From positions 32,915,883 through 32,979,882 of the forward strand of contig NC_088789.1 of the NCBI RefSeq assembly GCF_949628265.1: 64,000 bases of DNA. The letters are read 5' to 3'. Below the pieces are notes generated by a model. It searched no databases. It saw only the letters and a program-made list of their open reading frames with translations, and was not told the origin of the DNA. Each line of letters starts with the position of its first letter. The first letter of the stretch is position 1. Shown one piece after another: positions 34,411 to 45,282 of the stretch. The translations under genes and the position numbers were made by a program. The stretch is from Cloeon dipterum (Eukaryota; Arthropoda; Insecta; Ephemeroptera; Baetidae).

Positions 34411-36623
34411 ATGTTGTTTAGTGAGTACATCCGGCGGATTTTTACACATTTCAAACTTGGAATTTGGTCTACATCTATACTGATTTTTATTTTCTGTAAT
34501 TATGTACTGTTGCATTGGGGTCAAGCGCTAAAATCAATTTTCTTTTCGTGCGGTAAATATTTCAAAAAGCGATTTGAGCACAAATTCCCCAAATTCCTAG
34601 CACGGCATGAAATTCAAAACTCTCCGCTCGCTCTGTCGTTTCCTCACCCCTATTTGGAATAGGAATGAACTCGGCGGCGCAGCTTTCTGGAATAAAAAAA
34701 TTTAAAATTCTACTTTTAATAATTTCCACTTTTCTTTTTGACATCTGACAATCTGAATGAATTAATATCATATTTTCTTTTTGTATGCACAGGCGATGAA
34801 GATGTTTGTATGCTTGACACCATCCAGGACACCGACGGTTCATATTTGGATGATGTGTACGATTCCGAGTCGCTCATTGTCAGTTCAGCGGCGTTCGAAT
34901 TCTTTGAGTGGCCAATCTTCGGCGATCAAGCCTCATTATTGCTCGTCCCGTTTTGGCAGGGGCAGGAACAACCCTCGGTCGACCTGAAGGCAATTATTGC
35001 CCACGACCATTCCTATATCATGGTCCACCCAAACATCGCAGTCGCCAAGTTGGATTTGACGCTGTTGCTGAATAGCAGTGCGTAACAAAATTTTAAATTT
35101 CACAACTGCATAATAATAATAAGGAATGTTTATTTTTGAATTATTAAATTCAAATATTTTGATTTTTTGTCAAATTTAATCATGAGAGAAAAATCCAAAT
35201 TTCGTGGGTCAGTTGATTGGAGAGAAGTTAGCTCTCAGAATTTTGCAATCACGATTTTCACTGATTTTCCGCATTTCCCAAATAAAAGACTCACGTCGTC
35301 AGATAGTTCTCGATCAGGGCATTCCAAATCATTTGAGAAAACATGGCATTCCATTATTTCACAGAAAACCTTTTGATTGGTCATCAGAGGGGGGCGTGTC
35401 AAGCACACTCCCGCTCTCGTTTCTCGCTTTATTACGCCTAATTTCACTTAATTATCGTTAGTACTCGCGAGAGGTCTTCGACATGGAGCTAACTTCATTC
35501 CGATCAGATGTCTTATCGGGATATAAAAAGTGGGCGGGGCTAGCGATCAGCCAAATCAGCGCATGTCAAACGAATTTCTCTATTCCCTGCTTCAGTTGTT
35601 GTCGATTTAAGTAAAGTGGTTATTTTTTCCGACCAAAAAGTCCAGCGCAACGTGTGAACATTTTTTCCCGCCAAAACAATATGAATGCAAGAAATGCGCA
35701 TGCGACAGAGCTGGCTCGATCTGACAAAGAGGTCGGTTTCTCTGCAAGTGCTCAAACCAGATCTCACCCATGCGTAGTTCTCGCAAATAAGTTCAAATTG
35801 TTTTGGCGGGAAAAAACGTTCGCATTTCACGTTGGACTTTTTGGTCGGAAAAATATCCATTTAACCAAATTCGACCCTCAGGAATCGATTAGTGTGCTCA
35901 GAAACGTCGTCAAAGATGTTTTTTAATCTTTTCCCTGTCGCTATTGCAGATGAGGATGAGAACTTGGACATTTTCGGCTTCAATTCAATGTCGCCGTCGC
36001 CCCCTCCGACTCCCAAGACGTCCGGCTACTCCGGCAGCTTAGGCTCCCAGTGCGTGGCAGTCACCCCGTTCTCCCTCCCAACCCTCCCGAAGCCGAGCAC
36101 GTCGCAAGACGCCAATAACAACGAGCTGCTTTTACCACGCCGGTGGAGCGATCGGAAAAGCAGACAGTCCAGCTCGAAAGCGTCGGAAGTGTCGGAACCG
36201 ATCGCCAGCACGAGTCGCGGCCGTAGTGGACGTGGGCGTGGTCGCTGCCGTGGGGCCTCAAAGCCATTAGTTCCCAATTGCGCTGCCGTCCCTGTCGTGG
36301 CGCCAGTGAAGGTGCGGCCGGCTAAACGCGGGAGCAAAAAAGAGAAGGGCAACAAAATAAAGATCCCAGCGGTAACTGCTGAACAGAAGAGAATTCGGCA
36401 TAACACTGCCGAAAGAGATCGACGGGCTAAATTGGCGAAGCTGTTCGACGATCTGAGGAGTGTCCTGCCGAAAGTAGACGAAAAGCATCTTTCAAAGGCT
36501 AACACCCTCATTTTAGCCAAGACCAGCATCCTGAAAATTCTGAATATGATGCAGGCCACGATAAATTTGGGGAGCAGGTACTTGCAGGCACGTCGAAGGT
36601 TGTCACGTCGAAATATTGACTAA
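34411..36623 (+). CDS. Divergent Myc-like bHLH transcription factor
   Basis: Three exons, 34411-34420, 34793-35077 and 35950-36623, give 322 aa. Exon 1 encodes only MLF plus one base. Exon 2 is symmetric (phase 1-1, 285 nt), so skipping it keeps the frame. Exon 2 is acidic (DEDVCMLDTIQDTDGSYLDD). Exon 3 starts with a segment like Myc box I: ENLDIFGFNSMSPSPPPTP, then VAVTPFSL, which closely resembles vertebrate Myc just after MB1. A Ser-rich and Arg/Gly-rich linker follows. The bHLH begins near residue 245 with KRIRHNTAERDRRAKL; His, Glu and Arg at basic positions 5, 9 and 13 are those of E-box CACGTG binders. The expected leucine zipper is short and weak, contains Gly, and the protein ends soon after. 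No Myc box II (DCMW) was found. It may be a diverged Myc paralog; which partner it uses is unknown. Confidence 0.72.
35460..35575. mobile_element. Family C element remnant
   Basis: ATGGAGCTAACTTCATTCCG and GGGATATAAAAAGTGGGCGG match the interior of the 42.06-kb copy in altered order. It lies in intron 2 of the Myc-like gene. Confidence 0.45.
35606..35925. mobile_element. Family A MITE, copy 1
   Basis: An inverted-repeat element with inner ends TTTTTCCGACCAAAAAGTCC and GGACTTTTTGGTCGGAAAAA enclosing CCCGCCAAAACAATATGAAT and its reverse. It has no coding capacity. It sits in intron 2 of the Myc-like gene and its outer right end lies about 25 bp from the exon 3 acceptor. Confidence 0.75.
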
Positions 36624-36736
36624 TAGAAAAGTGTTACGGGATAGCAGGGACAGAGGGCACCTGAAACCAACTGCCGTGAACTTTTAATCACACGTACCGT
36701 ATACTTTTCAACCGGCCTGTAAAAAAGGTTATCTGT

Positions 36737-37110
36737 AAAAAACGTCTTTAACGAAGTTTCTGAGCACACCAATCGATTCTCGAGGAAAGAATTATAGGTA
36801 AAATGTGTATTTTTTCCTACCAAAAAGTCCTGAGCAACGTGCGAACTTTTTTCCCGCCAAAACAAAATGAATGCGAGATGTGCGCATGCGTGAGAGCTGG
36901 TTTGAGCACTTGCAGAGAGACCGCAGCTGTACAAATGACTTCTTTGTCAGATCCAGCCAGCTCTGACGCATGCGCATTTCTTGCATTCATATTGTTTTGG
37001 CGGAAAAAAGATTCACACGTCGCGCTGCGCTTTTTGGTCGGAAAAAATGTCCACTTATCCTCAAGAATCTATTGGTGTGCTCAGATATTTCGTCAAAGAC
37101 AGTCTTTAAC
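36737..37110. mobile_element. Family A MITE, copy 2 (most complete)
   Basis: Both long terminal inverted repeats are present: GTCTTTAACGAAGTTTCTGA at the left and the related reverse complement TCGTCAAAGACAGTCTTTAAC at the right, with the TTTTTGGTCGGAAAAA block and GCATGCGC motifs inside. It lies 110 bp past the Myc-like stop codon. Confidence 0.75.
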
Positions 37111-37873
37111 AATTTCAAATCTCACCCTCGCGCAATATTTTAAAAATTGCGTAAAGACGAATTTCAAGAAGCTCAAAAATATCTTTAAGTCAAAATTAGC
37201 TGCATAAGTGTTCGCAAATTTAGCATATTTTTTTAAGAAAATTTTCGAAAACCATAAAATAAACTTTTAGATTAAATAAAAAAATTTGCGACGTACTTTC
37301 TAGCACTTTTATTCAAAGTTACGAATTGACCATTATATTAATTTGTTTTTACTGCAATTTGATGAAAATCATTTCGGAATTTCGTCATTACAGGCACTCA
37401 CAAAATTGTTCTTTCTTTCGCATGAAGTCATGAAAGGAGTTTAGATAGAATTATTGAGACATTTACTGTTAAGAGGCCACAAAAAAATCAATATGGAGGT
37501 TTTTGTGAATAACTTTCAAAGCGTACAGATTTTGCTGGCAATTAACATTCCTTTTTTCAAAAGGGCAGAGCATTCATTTGAGCGAAATTCCACGCAAACT
37601 CGATCCCAAGGAAATTGACACCTAGAAAATTTATAATTAGCATCGTTTTTAAATTTCATTGGAGAAACCAATGTATTTTTAATTTTATTAAATTAAATTA
37701 TTAAGTCAACTGTAAAGTCAAAATGTTTACTCGTCTTTTTAAATGGCGCTACTTAACATTCAAATGTTTCTAATTCAATATTTTACCCTAAGAGCAGCGC
37801 TGTGATCGCTTACACACAGTAAAGCCACCTGGAACCTTACATCATTCATTCAGGTTCAGGTGGTCCATTAGAT

Positions 37874-38913
37874 ATGTCGTTGCAAAAGGAGTTGTGCTTG
37901 ATTTGCGAGCGTCCCACGGTGGATGGCGCTGTCCTCGCTGTCCACGTGGACAAGGAGAAACTGCAGAGTTGGTTTCTCAATGTCTGTGAGTACGAGTTGG
38001 CCGAGGAAATCCTGGACGAGGACAAGATTTGCTACTTTTGCATCTGGGATGCCGAGTAAGTTCAAAAGAATACAAGGAATTTTCTTTTTTATTTCAGGAA
38101 TTTTCCCAAAGGTTTCTCTGGAAATTCGATGGAATGTCAGACGAAGATTTGGTTTGGTGGCCCAGGAATTCGGATTATTCGGACGAAGCAGCGAAGGAGC
38201 TGCGGAATTACTATTTTGGTAAAATTCACGCATTCGAAGCCCAATGTGTTTTGTTAATTTTGTGTTCGTTTTTAGAGGGAAATTTGGAGCAGTGTTGGGT
38301 GCAGTTGGAGAAAATTGAGCTGCCACAAAGTGACGGCGAGGAAAGACGATTTGTCGAAGCTGAAACGCTGCCGAGGAGGCGTTGGAAATGCATCTACTGC
38401 GGGAAAAGATTTAAATATGCTCGATATTTGTCAGAGCATATAAAGAAAATGCACAAGGAAGCCATCAGATGTGAAAACCACAAATGTGCTACATATTACC
38501 ACACTCTTGAAGAAAAAGAAGAGCACAACAAGAATGTCCACGAAAAACCAAAGGAAAGAAAAAAATTCAATTGCAGTTTATGTGGAAAGGAATTTGTGGG
38601 AGCATCCAACTACAACAATCATGTTCGCAAAGTTCACAAAGATTTTCCTGTAAAATGCTCTTCCTATGGTTGCCTTTCATTCTTCAAAACAAAAATTGAA
38701 ATGGAAATTCACTTTGACTCTGCTCATGGGAACGATGACATGGAAAGAAAATTCAAATGCAATGATTGCGATTACAAAGCAATAAAAAAATATAATTTGA
38801 AACTGCACATAGCTTGCAAGCACTTTCCGAAATATATGAAATGCAAAATGTGTGAAAATATGTACTCGACTGAATTTAGCCTAAGGAAACATGTTAATCA
38901 ACCACAATTTTAA
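37874..38913 (+). CDS. ZAD-C2H2 zinc-finger protein (copy B, 3' truncated)
   Basis: Exons 37874-38055, 38112-38218 and 38276-38913 give 308 aa. The ZAD-like N-terminus (CLICERPTVDGAVLAVHVDK) and the first five or six fingers match copy A at 32.7-33.9 kb. After HVNQ the copy has a 2-nt deletion relative to copy A, and the new frame ends at once in TAA (38911-38913). The missing fingers survive in another frame from about 38915 to 39058, ending with YKSHLKSC and a stop. The truncation is therefore recent. The shortened protein keeps most fingers and could still function. The shared 5' flank reaches back to about 37720. Confidence 0.78.
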
Positions 38914-39058
38914 GGTATGTACATATTGCAAATTAGTTGTTTCTGTCAATAACATGAAAAGTTTTCACCTGAATGTTAAAAAGTGCCACCACTGCAAGAG
39001 CAAATTCCAATGTCGTGGTTTGTACAAATCGCACTTGAAATCATGCAGAAAGAAATAA
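38914..39058 (+). pseudogene. Out-of-frame 3' end of ZAD-C2H2 copy B
   Basis: This stretch is open in a different frame from the upstream exon and encodes the equivalents of the last copy A fingers (CTYCKLVV, CHHCKSKFQCRGLYKSHLKSC). A frameshift just upstream cuts it off from the gene. Its near-intact coding sense shows the break is young. Confidence 0.6.
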
Positions 39059-39329
39059 TTTAAGTGTTACAAGTTCTTTATATCATTCAACTGCTTCAAT
39101 TCCCACCTTCGCAGTCACACGAGAAAAAAATTACACACTCTGGTTATTGTACAGACCACAAAAACTCGAATTCAATTGCATAGTTTGTACAATCCTTTAT
39201 CAATATTATGCGGTCAATATGTTCGATTAATTAAACTCTTCACCACAATAAACATGGATAAATATCAGTTTTAAAAACGTGTTTTTCAAATCTATTAATA
39301 TATAAACCTGTTCAGACCAAAACAAAAAG

Positions 39330-40177
39330 AATATTTTGAAAAATATCACTGCTAGTTTTTTGAAACGTAATTTTTTTTAATGAAGTTCGAAAGAATGTCC
39401 AAAATTAGTTCTTAATTTTGAGTGAAATATTGATTGTGTGTATCGGAGCGATTGTTCGATTGTGGGCTGATTTTTGAAGCGTCCGTTCGGGGTTGGGAGG
39501 GTTTTCGGACGTTTTATGACGTCACCAAGTTACGCCCACAAAACACCGCATATGGCGGCCATAAGACCTATTTTAAAGCGACCGACGCGACACCAACGGT
39601 TGGGTCGGGAAGGGAAGAATTCGGGCCATAAGAGTGACTAGACTACCCCCTCATCTCCGCGCTCACCTGAAGGGATTTTTAATTTTAATTTCGTGTCCTT
39701 AAGGTCGAAATAATTATATTAGTGCGATGAATGTGATTTATAAATTATGTGTTATTTTATTCCAGCTGTTTTGTTAATCTGTTGGCCAAAGCGCACTTTT
39801 ATTGAAATTAAATAATATTTTTTGATAATTATTTTATTTAAATTTATTGTTATAATTGCTAGTTATCTGAAATTTCCTCATAATTTCATTGTGTTTTGAA
39901 TCTCGAATGCATGCTACAAACACGATTAGCAGCAATGCAATATCTAAATTCGGGCCATTATTCGCAGAGGACGCTTTCGTCTTGCTTTATCTACAGCAAA
40001 TCATAAATGTAAACATGAAAAACTCAATTGAGTGTGAATTGTTGGGCCTTGAGCCTCGTTACACTCACACGCTCCCCCCTTTGCCGCAGGAGGCGAAACA
40101 AAATCGCCCCCGAAGTCACATAAATTCAAAAATCCCTATCTCTCTGCTTCAGAGAATCAAAAGTAAAGTGAAAAAAA
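39330..40177. other. Gene-free stretch
   Basis: Includes a moderately GC-rich segment at 39.43-39.66 kb with GACGTCA, possibly a degraded repeat. No gene. Confidence 0.4.
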
Positions 40178-43100
40178 TCAATGCTTGATAAGATTGAGAT
40201 AGTCGTAGTCCAAGATGTACTCAGGGTAGACGTCATTTTCGGTCCTGGCCAGCTTGGCCGGCAGTACAATCGCCCTGGCAGCCACCATGAGGACATTATT
40301 CCTTGGCCTATGGGCGTGCGCCTCCCTGGGGGTCAGGTAGGCGTTCAGGTCGTCTGTAAGACGCCTCGAGTCAAAGCCGTGCTTGCACAGGTGCTTCACG
40401 TGATCTCTCTCCACGCAGAAGAACCTGACCACCTCGGTCAGCAGCGTCGAGCCACTCTCCATCTGCTCCTTCTTGCTCAGGTACGCACCGAACAGAAACA
40501 GGTTTTGCAGACGGACAGCCTGATGATCAAAGTTTGAGGAAAATTTAATACAGCAGTTTTTTTAAATTTTAAATTCGAAAAAAACGCGATTTATGACACT
40601 TTTGATTTGGTTTTCGGGGCCAACGCGGGGCCCTATGGGCCGGACTGCGCCGATTTGGGTCCCAGTCGAGGCCCCTAGATGGTTTGTGTCCGCTTGTGTG
40701 CGGTTTTTCTAAATCGGACCATTTTTCGAATTTTTAGGAATTTTTGGCCATATTTTCGAAAAAGTTCAAATTTTCCGGTTTATAAGGGAATGTTAGAAAA
40801 AAATAGCTCCTTGATAGTCGCTTAACTTATCTGTGAACATTTTAACTCTGAATTCGAGCCAATCCGATCCAAATCTTAAGAGCTATAATTTTTAACTTTC
40901 AAAAACGGGATTTTAGCACTTCGGGAAATCGAAAATTCGTTTTTTTTTTTCAAAACGAAGGTCACTTAAAAGATATTATCAACTCCATCGCACGGGCAGG
41001 ACCAAAGCCAGTCTAGAAACCGATTTTCAGATTTTTCGGGCCCATAGAAAAATTAAAATTAATTTTTTCCGGTTTTACAGCTTCACGCGATGAAAATGAT
41101 TTGATTTTTGTTTTAATTCGGTCGTTCATCCGATCATCGACCACGACAGCTCATTGAACACGTCTTTGATTGGGCTTTGACCTGCGGTACCCTAACAACG
41201 TTTTTCAGGGTACCCCGCGACCTGAGATCCGCTCCAAGCCCAGTTTTTAAGTCTATTTCCCTAATTTTGAGCACATTTAGCGATCTACTCAGCAACGATT
41301 TCATACCCTTACCCTTCAACGACCTTTCTCAGGTTGCACGACCTGAGATTGGGCTCTGGACTGTTATTTCGCTGTCGCTTCGGTCAATTTCACCACTTTG
41401 ACGGACAGTCTGGCCCGCCAAAGGGTTCAAGAGTCGCAAAAGCATGCATGTTGTTGTGTCACGCGCAAATATGGCCGCTTCAAGCGTTTCAGTCTTTAAA
41501 GAAAGACATTTTGGTCATCTACATCGCTACACGTATATGAATTAATAAAATAATTGATTTAAAACAAAATGTTTCATCTCAAATCTCGATTTCATTTAGA
41601 GAAAAATAAATATTTTCGAGCGTCCGAAATAAAGTGTCTAGAAACTTACTTGCAAAATCCCGAAATTGGAATCTTTCATCTGGTGCTGCAGGCTTGCAAA
41701 CTCGAGTCCAGCCGGGTCGAGCCGGAACAGTTGGTACTCCAAGTGGCGAAAGTAGGCGTGTCTCGGCTCCTGCCACGAAGTCGGCGAGCACAAAGCCACC
41801 AGCGACACGTACTCATCCGTGCTGAGTAAGAGACAGAATGGAAAGGTTCAAGAAAGAGATAAACTCAAGTTACTCAAGTGTTTGCTCAATAACGAGAAGG
41901 TAGAGTCCGTTACGAATCGAACAAAGCGCGAAAATTACAAACCAAAGTCTCATAAAAGTCGGAAATTCATAAAATTGGTTCCTGCGCGGGCCCAGGGACA
42001 TAAATTATATCTTAAAAACCCACTGAAACCAAAATTTCTCATATTTTAATCAGTCCGTGCCGCGAAATATTAGCCGATCGTTCGCCCCGCCCACTTTTAC
42101 ATCCCTCTGCATCGCTCGCACGAGTTAGCTGACCGAACTGAAGTTAGCTCCATGTGGTAGACCTCTCGTAAGTCTATAACTTCACTCGTGCGCGCGATGC
42201 AGAGGGATATAAAAAGGGGTGGGGCGAATTATCGGCCAATATTCCGCGGTTTATTCAGTTTCAGTATAAATCGTACCGGCATTTGTCCAAATCAGGTGTG
42301 TTGAAGGCCTTGACAGAAACGTGTGGCTTGTCAGCATTCCTGGTGAAGTACTGGCTGTGCGACTTCCTGCAGAACATTTTGTTGTTCATGACCTGCCGGT
42401 AGAGGCGCTGCCTGTTGAGAATGCTGCCAAGGCGCGTCTTCTTCTTGTGCAGCCCCATCTTGGTCTTGTGCCACAGACACGCCCTGATCTTGTACACGAA
42501 CTGCAGCTTGCGGCCCTCGGCCTTCAGCTTCTTGCTTCTGCTGCGCTTCCGGTCCGTGTCGTAGGTGCAGAAGGCGCGCACGCCTGGCCGAAGGGGCGGG
42601 TCTCTCTTGCCCATCCGCCGGTAGTACCTGGTTGTCACCGCCGGACTACCCTGGCGAACCTGCTCACCCTGCCGAGAGCCACCCTGACCGGGAATTTTGG
42701 ACTGGCTCTGCAGAAAAATTACAAACAATAATTTTAGAGGCCGCGGAAATTTGGCCGATCGTTCGGCCCTTTGACTTTAATATCCCTCTGCATCGCCCGC
42801 ACAAGTCAGCTGATCGGAGTGAAGTTAGCTCCACATGGTAGACATTTTCGAGAACCAAAAGTGGGCGGGGTGAACGATCGGCCAAATTTCCGCGGCACGA
42901 ACGCAATGGCAAATAAAAAGACGCTATTCCCTCAGTATAAAATACCCTTCCGCCTTAATCTGTCAAAGTTAAAGAGCCAGTCGAGGAATAAAATATTTCC
43001 TTTTACCACCTGGTGATCAGGAAAGTGGTTGTCTTGGCAGAAAGGGCTCCAGGAAGGAGGCGCTTGCCAGTCAGGAGCGTAATTCCTTCTCTTGAGCGGC

Positions 43101-43542
43101 ACAGGCACGTCGAGTCGGTCGGAGACCGAGCGACGAGGAGGGTTGTTCTTTGATTTGGGAAACTTGATCTCGTACATCAGCTCAAACTCGTTGATTGGCT
43201 TCTTGGCTGCAATATATAAAATAGACAAGAAAATTGCAGAGTTGAGAATCGATTTTTTTCGATCAAAATAATATACCTCCTCTTGCCGGTGATGGAGCAA
43301 TTTTCTGCTGCCTTGATGGTGGTTGATGTTGGAATTTCTGCGGGTAGTTCGGCCACTTGGAACTGCTCCTGGAGCTGAGGAATTGGAGCGCTGTAGTAAA
43401 AATGCTGTGGCATCATAGTCAGGAGGCGTGGCACCGTGGAACTTGAGGCACTTACTGTTCGTTCCCCGAATCTATACTGGCCATCTAGGCCTGTCCAATA
43501 CGACGCCCACGAGGAGACTTGCGAGAAGTTTAATTGATTCAT
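40178..43542 (-). CDS. PARP-like ADP-ribosyltransferase-fold protein, probably catalytically dead
   Basis: Minus-strand exons are 43542-43456, 43390-43277, about 43201-43010, 42707-42277, 41821-41650 and 40519-40178, roughly 440 aa. The first four encode a basic, Arg/Lys-rich region I do not recognise. The last two follow the PARP catalytic domain of the PARP12/ZAP type: ILQAVRLQNLFLFGAYLSKKEQM matches the IxxIxRVQNxxLWxxYxxKKxxM start, then DHVKHLCKHGFDSRR, AYLTPREAHAH, VLMVAARAIV and a YPEYIL end. At the LFHGT position the sequence reads RFFCV, so the NAD-binding His and Gly are lost. Uncertain points: the exon 3 acceptor, and the GTACGA donor at 42276, which lies four codons before a TGA. 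If that donor is not used, this is two genes, a basic protein ending at 42261 and a PARP-like gene with a missing 5' end. Confidence 0.55.
42059..42250. mobile_element. Family C short palindromic element, copy 1
   Basis: Ends CCGCGAAATATTAGCCGATC and ATCGGCCAATATTCCGCGG are inverted repeats around a core that contains CATCCCTCTGCATCG and its inverse. Not coding. It lies in the PARP-like gene between exons 4 and 5. Confidence 0.65.
42741..42894. mobile_element. Family C short palindromic element, copy 2
   Basis: Ends CCGCGGAAATTTGGCCGATC and GATCGGCCAAATTTCCGCGG form a perfect 20-bp inverted repeat. It lies in the intron before exon 4 of the PARP-like gene. Confidence 0.75.
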
Positions 43543-43925
43543 CTTAATTTCCTCTGAAATGACAAATTGTATGTATTACACAAAATAATATGTATGATAA
43601 TGTAATATTAGCAGTCGTAAAACCCGTATGACATATGACACACGGGTGTAATGTGTTTATTTTCATGGTTATTTGCGTGAACCCTCTCGAAACCTTCAAT
43701 TTAGGTTGAAACTTACCTTTGCGGATCGTAAATATGCGCGGTTTCCCGAACTTCCGTTCTGGCACAGCTGATCAGCAGCTGTCGCGCAGGCTTGTGTTGC
43801 CACAAAGGAAAAAAGTTGCGACGGCAACGTTGCAATCGGCAAGAATTTCTACGATTTTTGCAGCAAGAATTTTTCGTGATACGCGTTTACGATGTTAATC
43901 CAAGATCCAAACTAACTCTTTATGA

Positions 43926-44170
43926 AAGACCTTGTCCACGTGAACAGCGAGGATAGCGCCGTCTGCCGTCAATCGCTCGCAGTTCATGCACTGCGTCTTT
44001 TGCAACGACATCTCCAACAGACTACCTGAACCTGAATGAAAGGATGGAAGGATTCAGGTGGCTTATAAGCGATCACTGCGCCACTTTCAGGGAAGAAATA
44101 AAAAACTTGAACGTTTTAGCGCCATTTAAAGCAATGAGGAAATATTTTAACTTTGATTAGAGTTGACTAT
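43926..44170 (-). pseudogene. Fragment of ZAD-C2H2 gene (5' flank and start of exon 1)
   Basis: The minus strand from 44011 reads MSLQKTQCMNCERLTADGAI followed by LAVHVDK, clearly the start of the ZAD exon of copies A and B. Similarity stops near 43926. The upstream flank to about 44170 also matches copy A (the GGCGCCATTTAAAG block). Only the first 28 codons remain, without the second Cys pair, so no domain can form. Confidence 0.65.
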
Positions 44171-44399
44171 TTATCGATTAAGATATGAATCCGAGAAGGC
44201 ACAAAATATGTATTTAACCAATTTCTTCTAAAATTAGCCAGCCTTCTTGTTCAGACTGTTCTGTCTGAGTACCACACATGAATAATGCACATATAGCTGC
44301 TTTAATTTATTACTATTCATTCCAATCTTTTTATTTTTGCCTAGCAATTAAATAAAGTTAATTGTCTTGTTAAGTCGTAGGTTTAAACTTGGCTTCCTC

Positions 44400-45282
44400 G
44401 CTCGTGATTAAAGTATTAGAATATTTGAAGGATCTACTGCCTGCATAAAAGGAGAACCCGCGGTGAGAAGATTTTACGAGAGCCAGATTTCCACTTGCTT
44501 AGAATTCTTTGGGTTTTGAGTGACAGGAAGTTTGACAGTGATAGCAAACTTTAGTATTTAGGGAATTTTCCTTAAATTCATTTTATTTCTTCTTTCTCGC
44601 AACGCTGCCAAAAGTATTGTTCAACATAATATTTTGGTCTGAACTGGTTAATTTAATAAATGAATCGTCCCTTTTAAACTTATTTTATCTATTTATCGAG
44701 ATGAAATTACATATAGCCGCTGCAAGGTGTGAAATCCATCAGCAAGTTGAACTAATTGAGAACTTCAAGTCACAATTAAACTAACCACCTTTTGCCATCC
44801 CTGACATTGGATGGGTTGCCAGAATTAGATTCATCGTCCATATCTCTCCCCATGTTAAATGAGTTTTTGTTAGCGAATTTCGTGTCCGAATTACTGAAGC
44901 TATATGAAACTAAATTGGCGTCAAGCGAAAGCGCACAAGTTGAACTATATTTTAAGTCTTAAACATAAGAAAACCTTTTATTTTTTGGAATATTATATCT
45001 AGTATTTATTATTTGGATACATTCGATTATGATATAGAAGGAAATTTTAGCTTCAGCGGGGAAAATGAAATTAAAGACAGATTTTGATCCAGTGGAAAAC
45101 TTTTTAATTTTTTTAAAGTGAATTACAGTTAAACGGGTGGTCGCATTTAATTTCGATGAATTGATTCCTAAAAAAGTCTATTTCTTTATTGTGATCAACG
45201 ATCGGAGAAACATCTTGGCCTCCTCACTGCAAGTGGATTCTAGCACAGTTTTTCCTCCGGCGGTTGTTTCTTGAGGATCGGC
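44400..45282 (-). repeat. Direct segmental duplication, copy 1 (3' flank of ankyrin gene)
   Basis: The sequence from AGTATTAGAATATTTGAAGG through to the ankyrin 3' coding end is repeated at 53530-54702. It has no gene of its own. Confidence 0.75.

Larger units (their letters stand above)
37720..39330. repeat. Inverted segmental duplication, right arm (ZAD copy B and flanks)
   Basis: The inverted partner of 32440-34080; together they enclose the Myc-like gene and two MITEs. Confidence 0.7.

Noticed and set aside
34126..34662. 178-codon frame upstream of the Myc-like gene
   Set aside because: It has no ATG start, spans the GTGAGT donor of exon 1 and has no recognisable domain; most likely 5' UTR plus intron.
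35654..37207. Frames of 90-134 codons around 35.7 and 36.9 kb
   Set aside because: They lie within family A MITE copies; related frames appear at each copy on both strands.
42321..42731. 136-codon plus-strand frame over the PARP-like locus
   Set aside because: Antisense shadow of exon 4, which has the better splice signals and a coding-like product.
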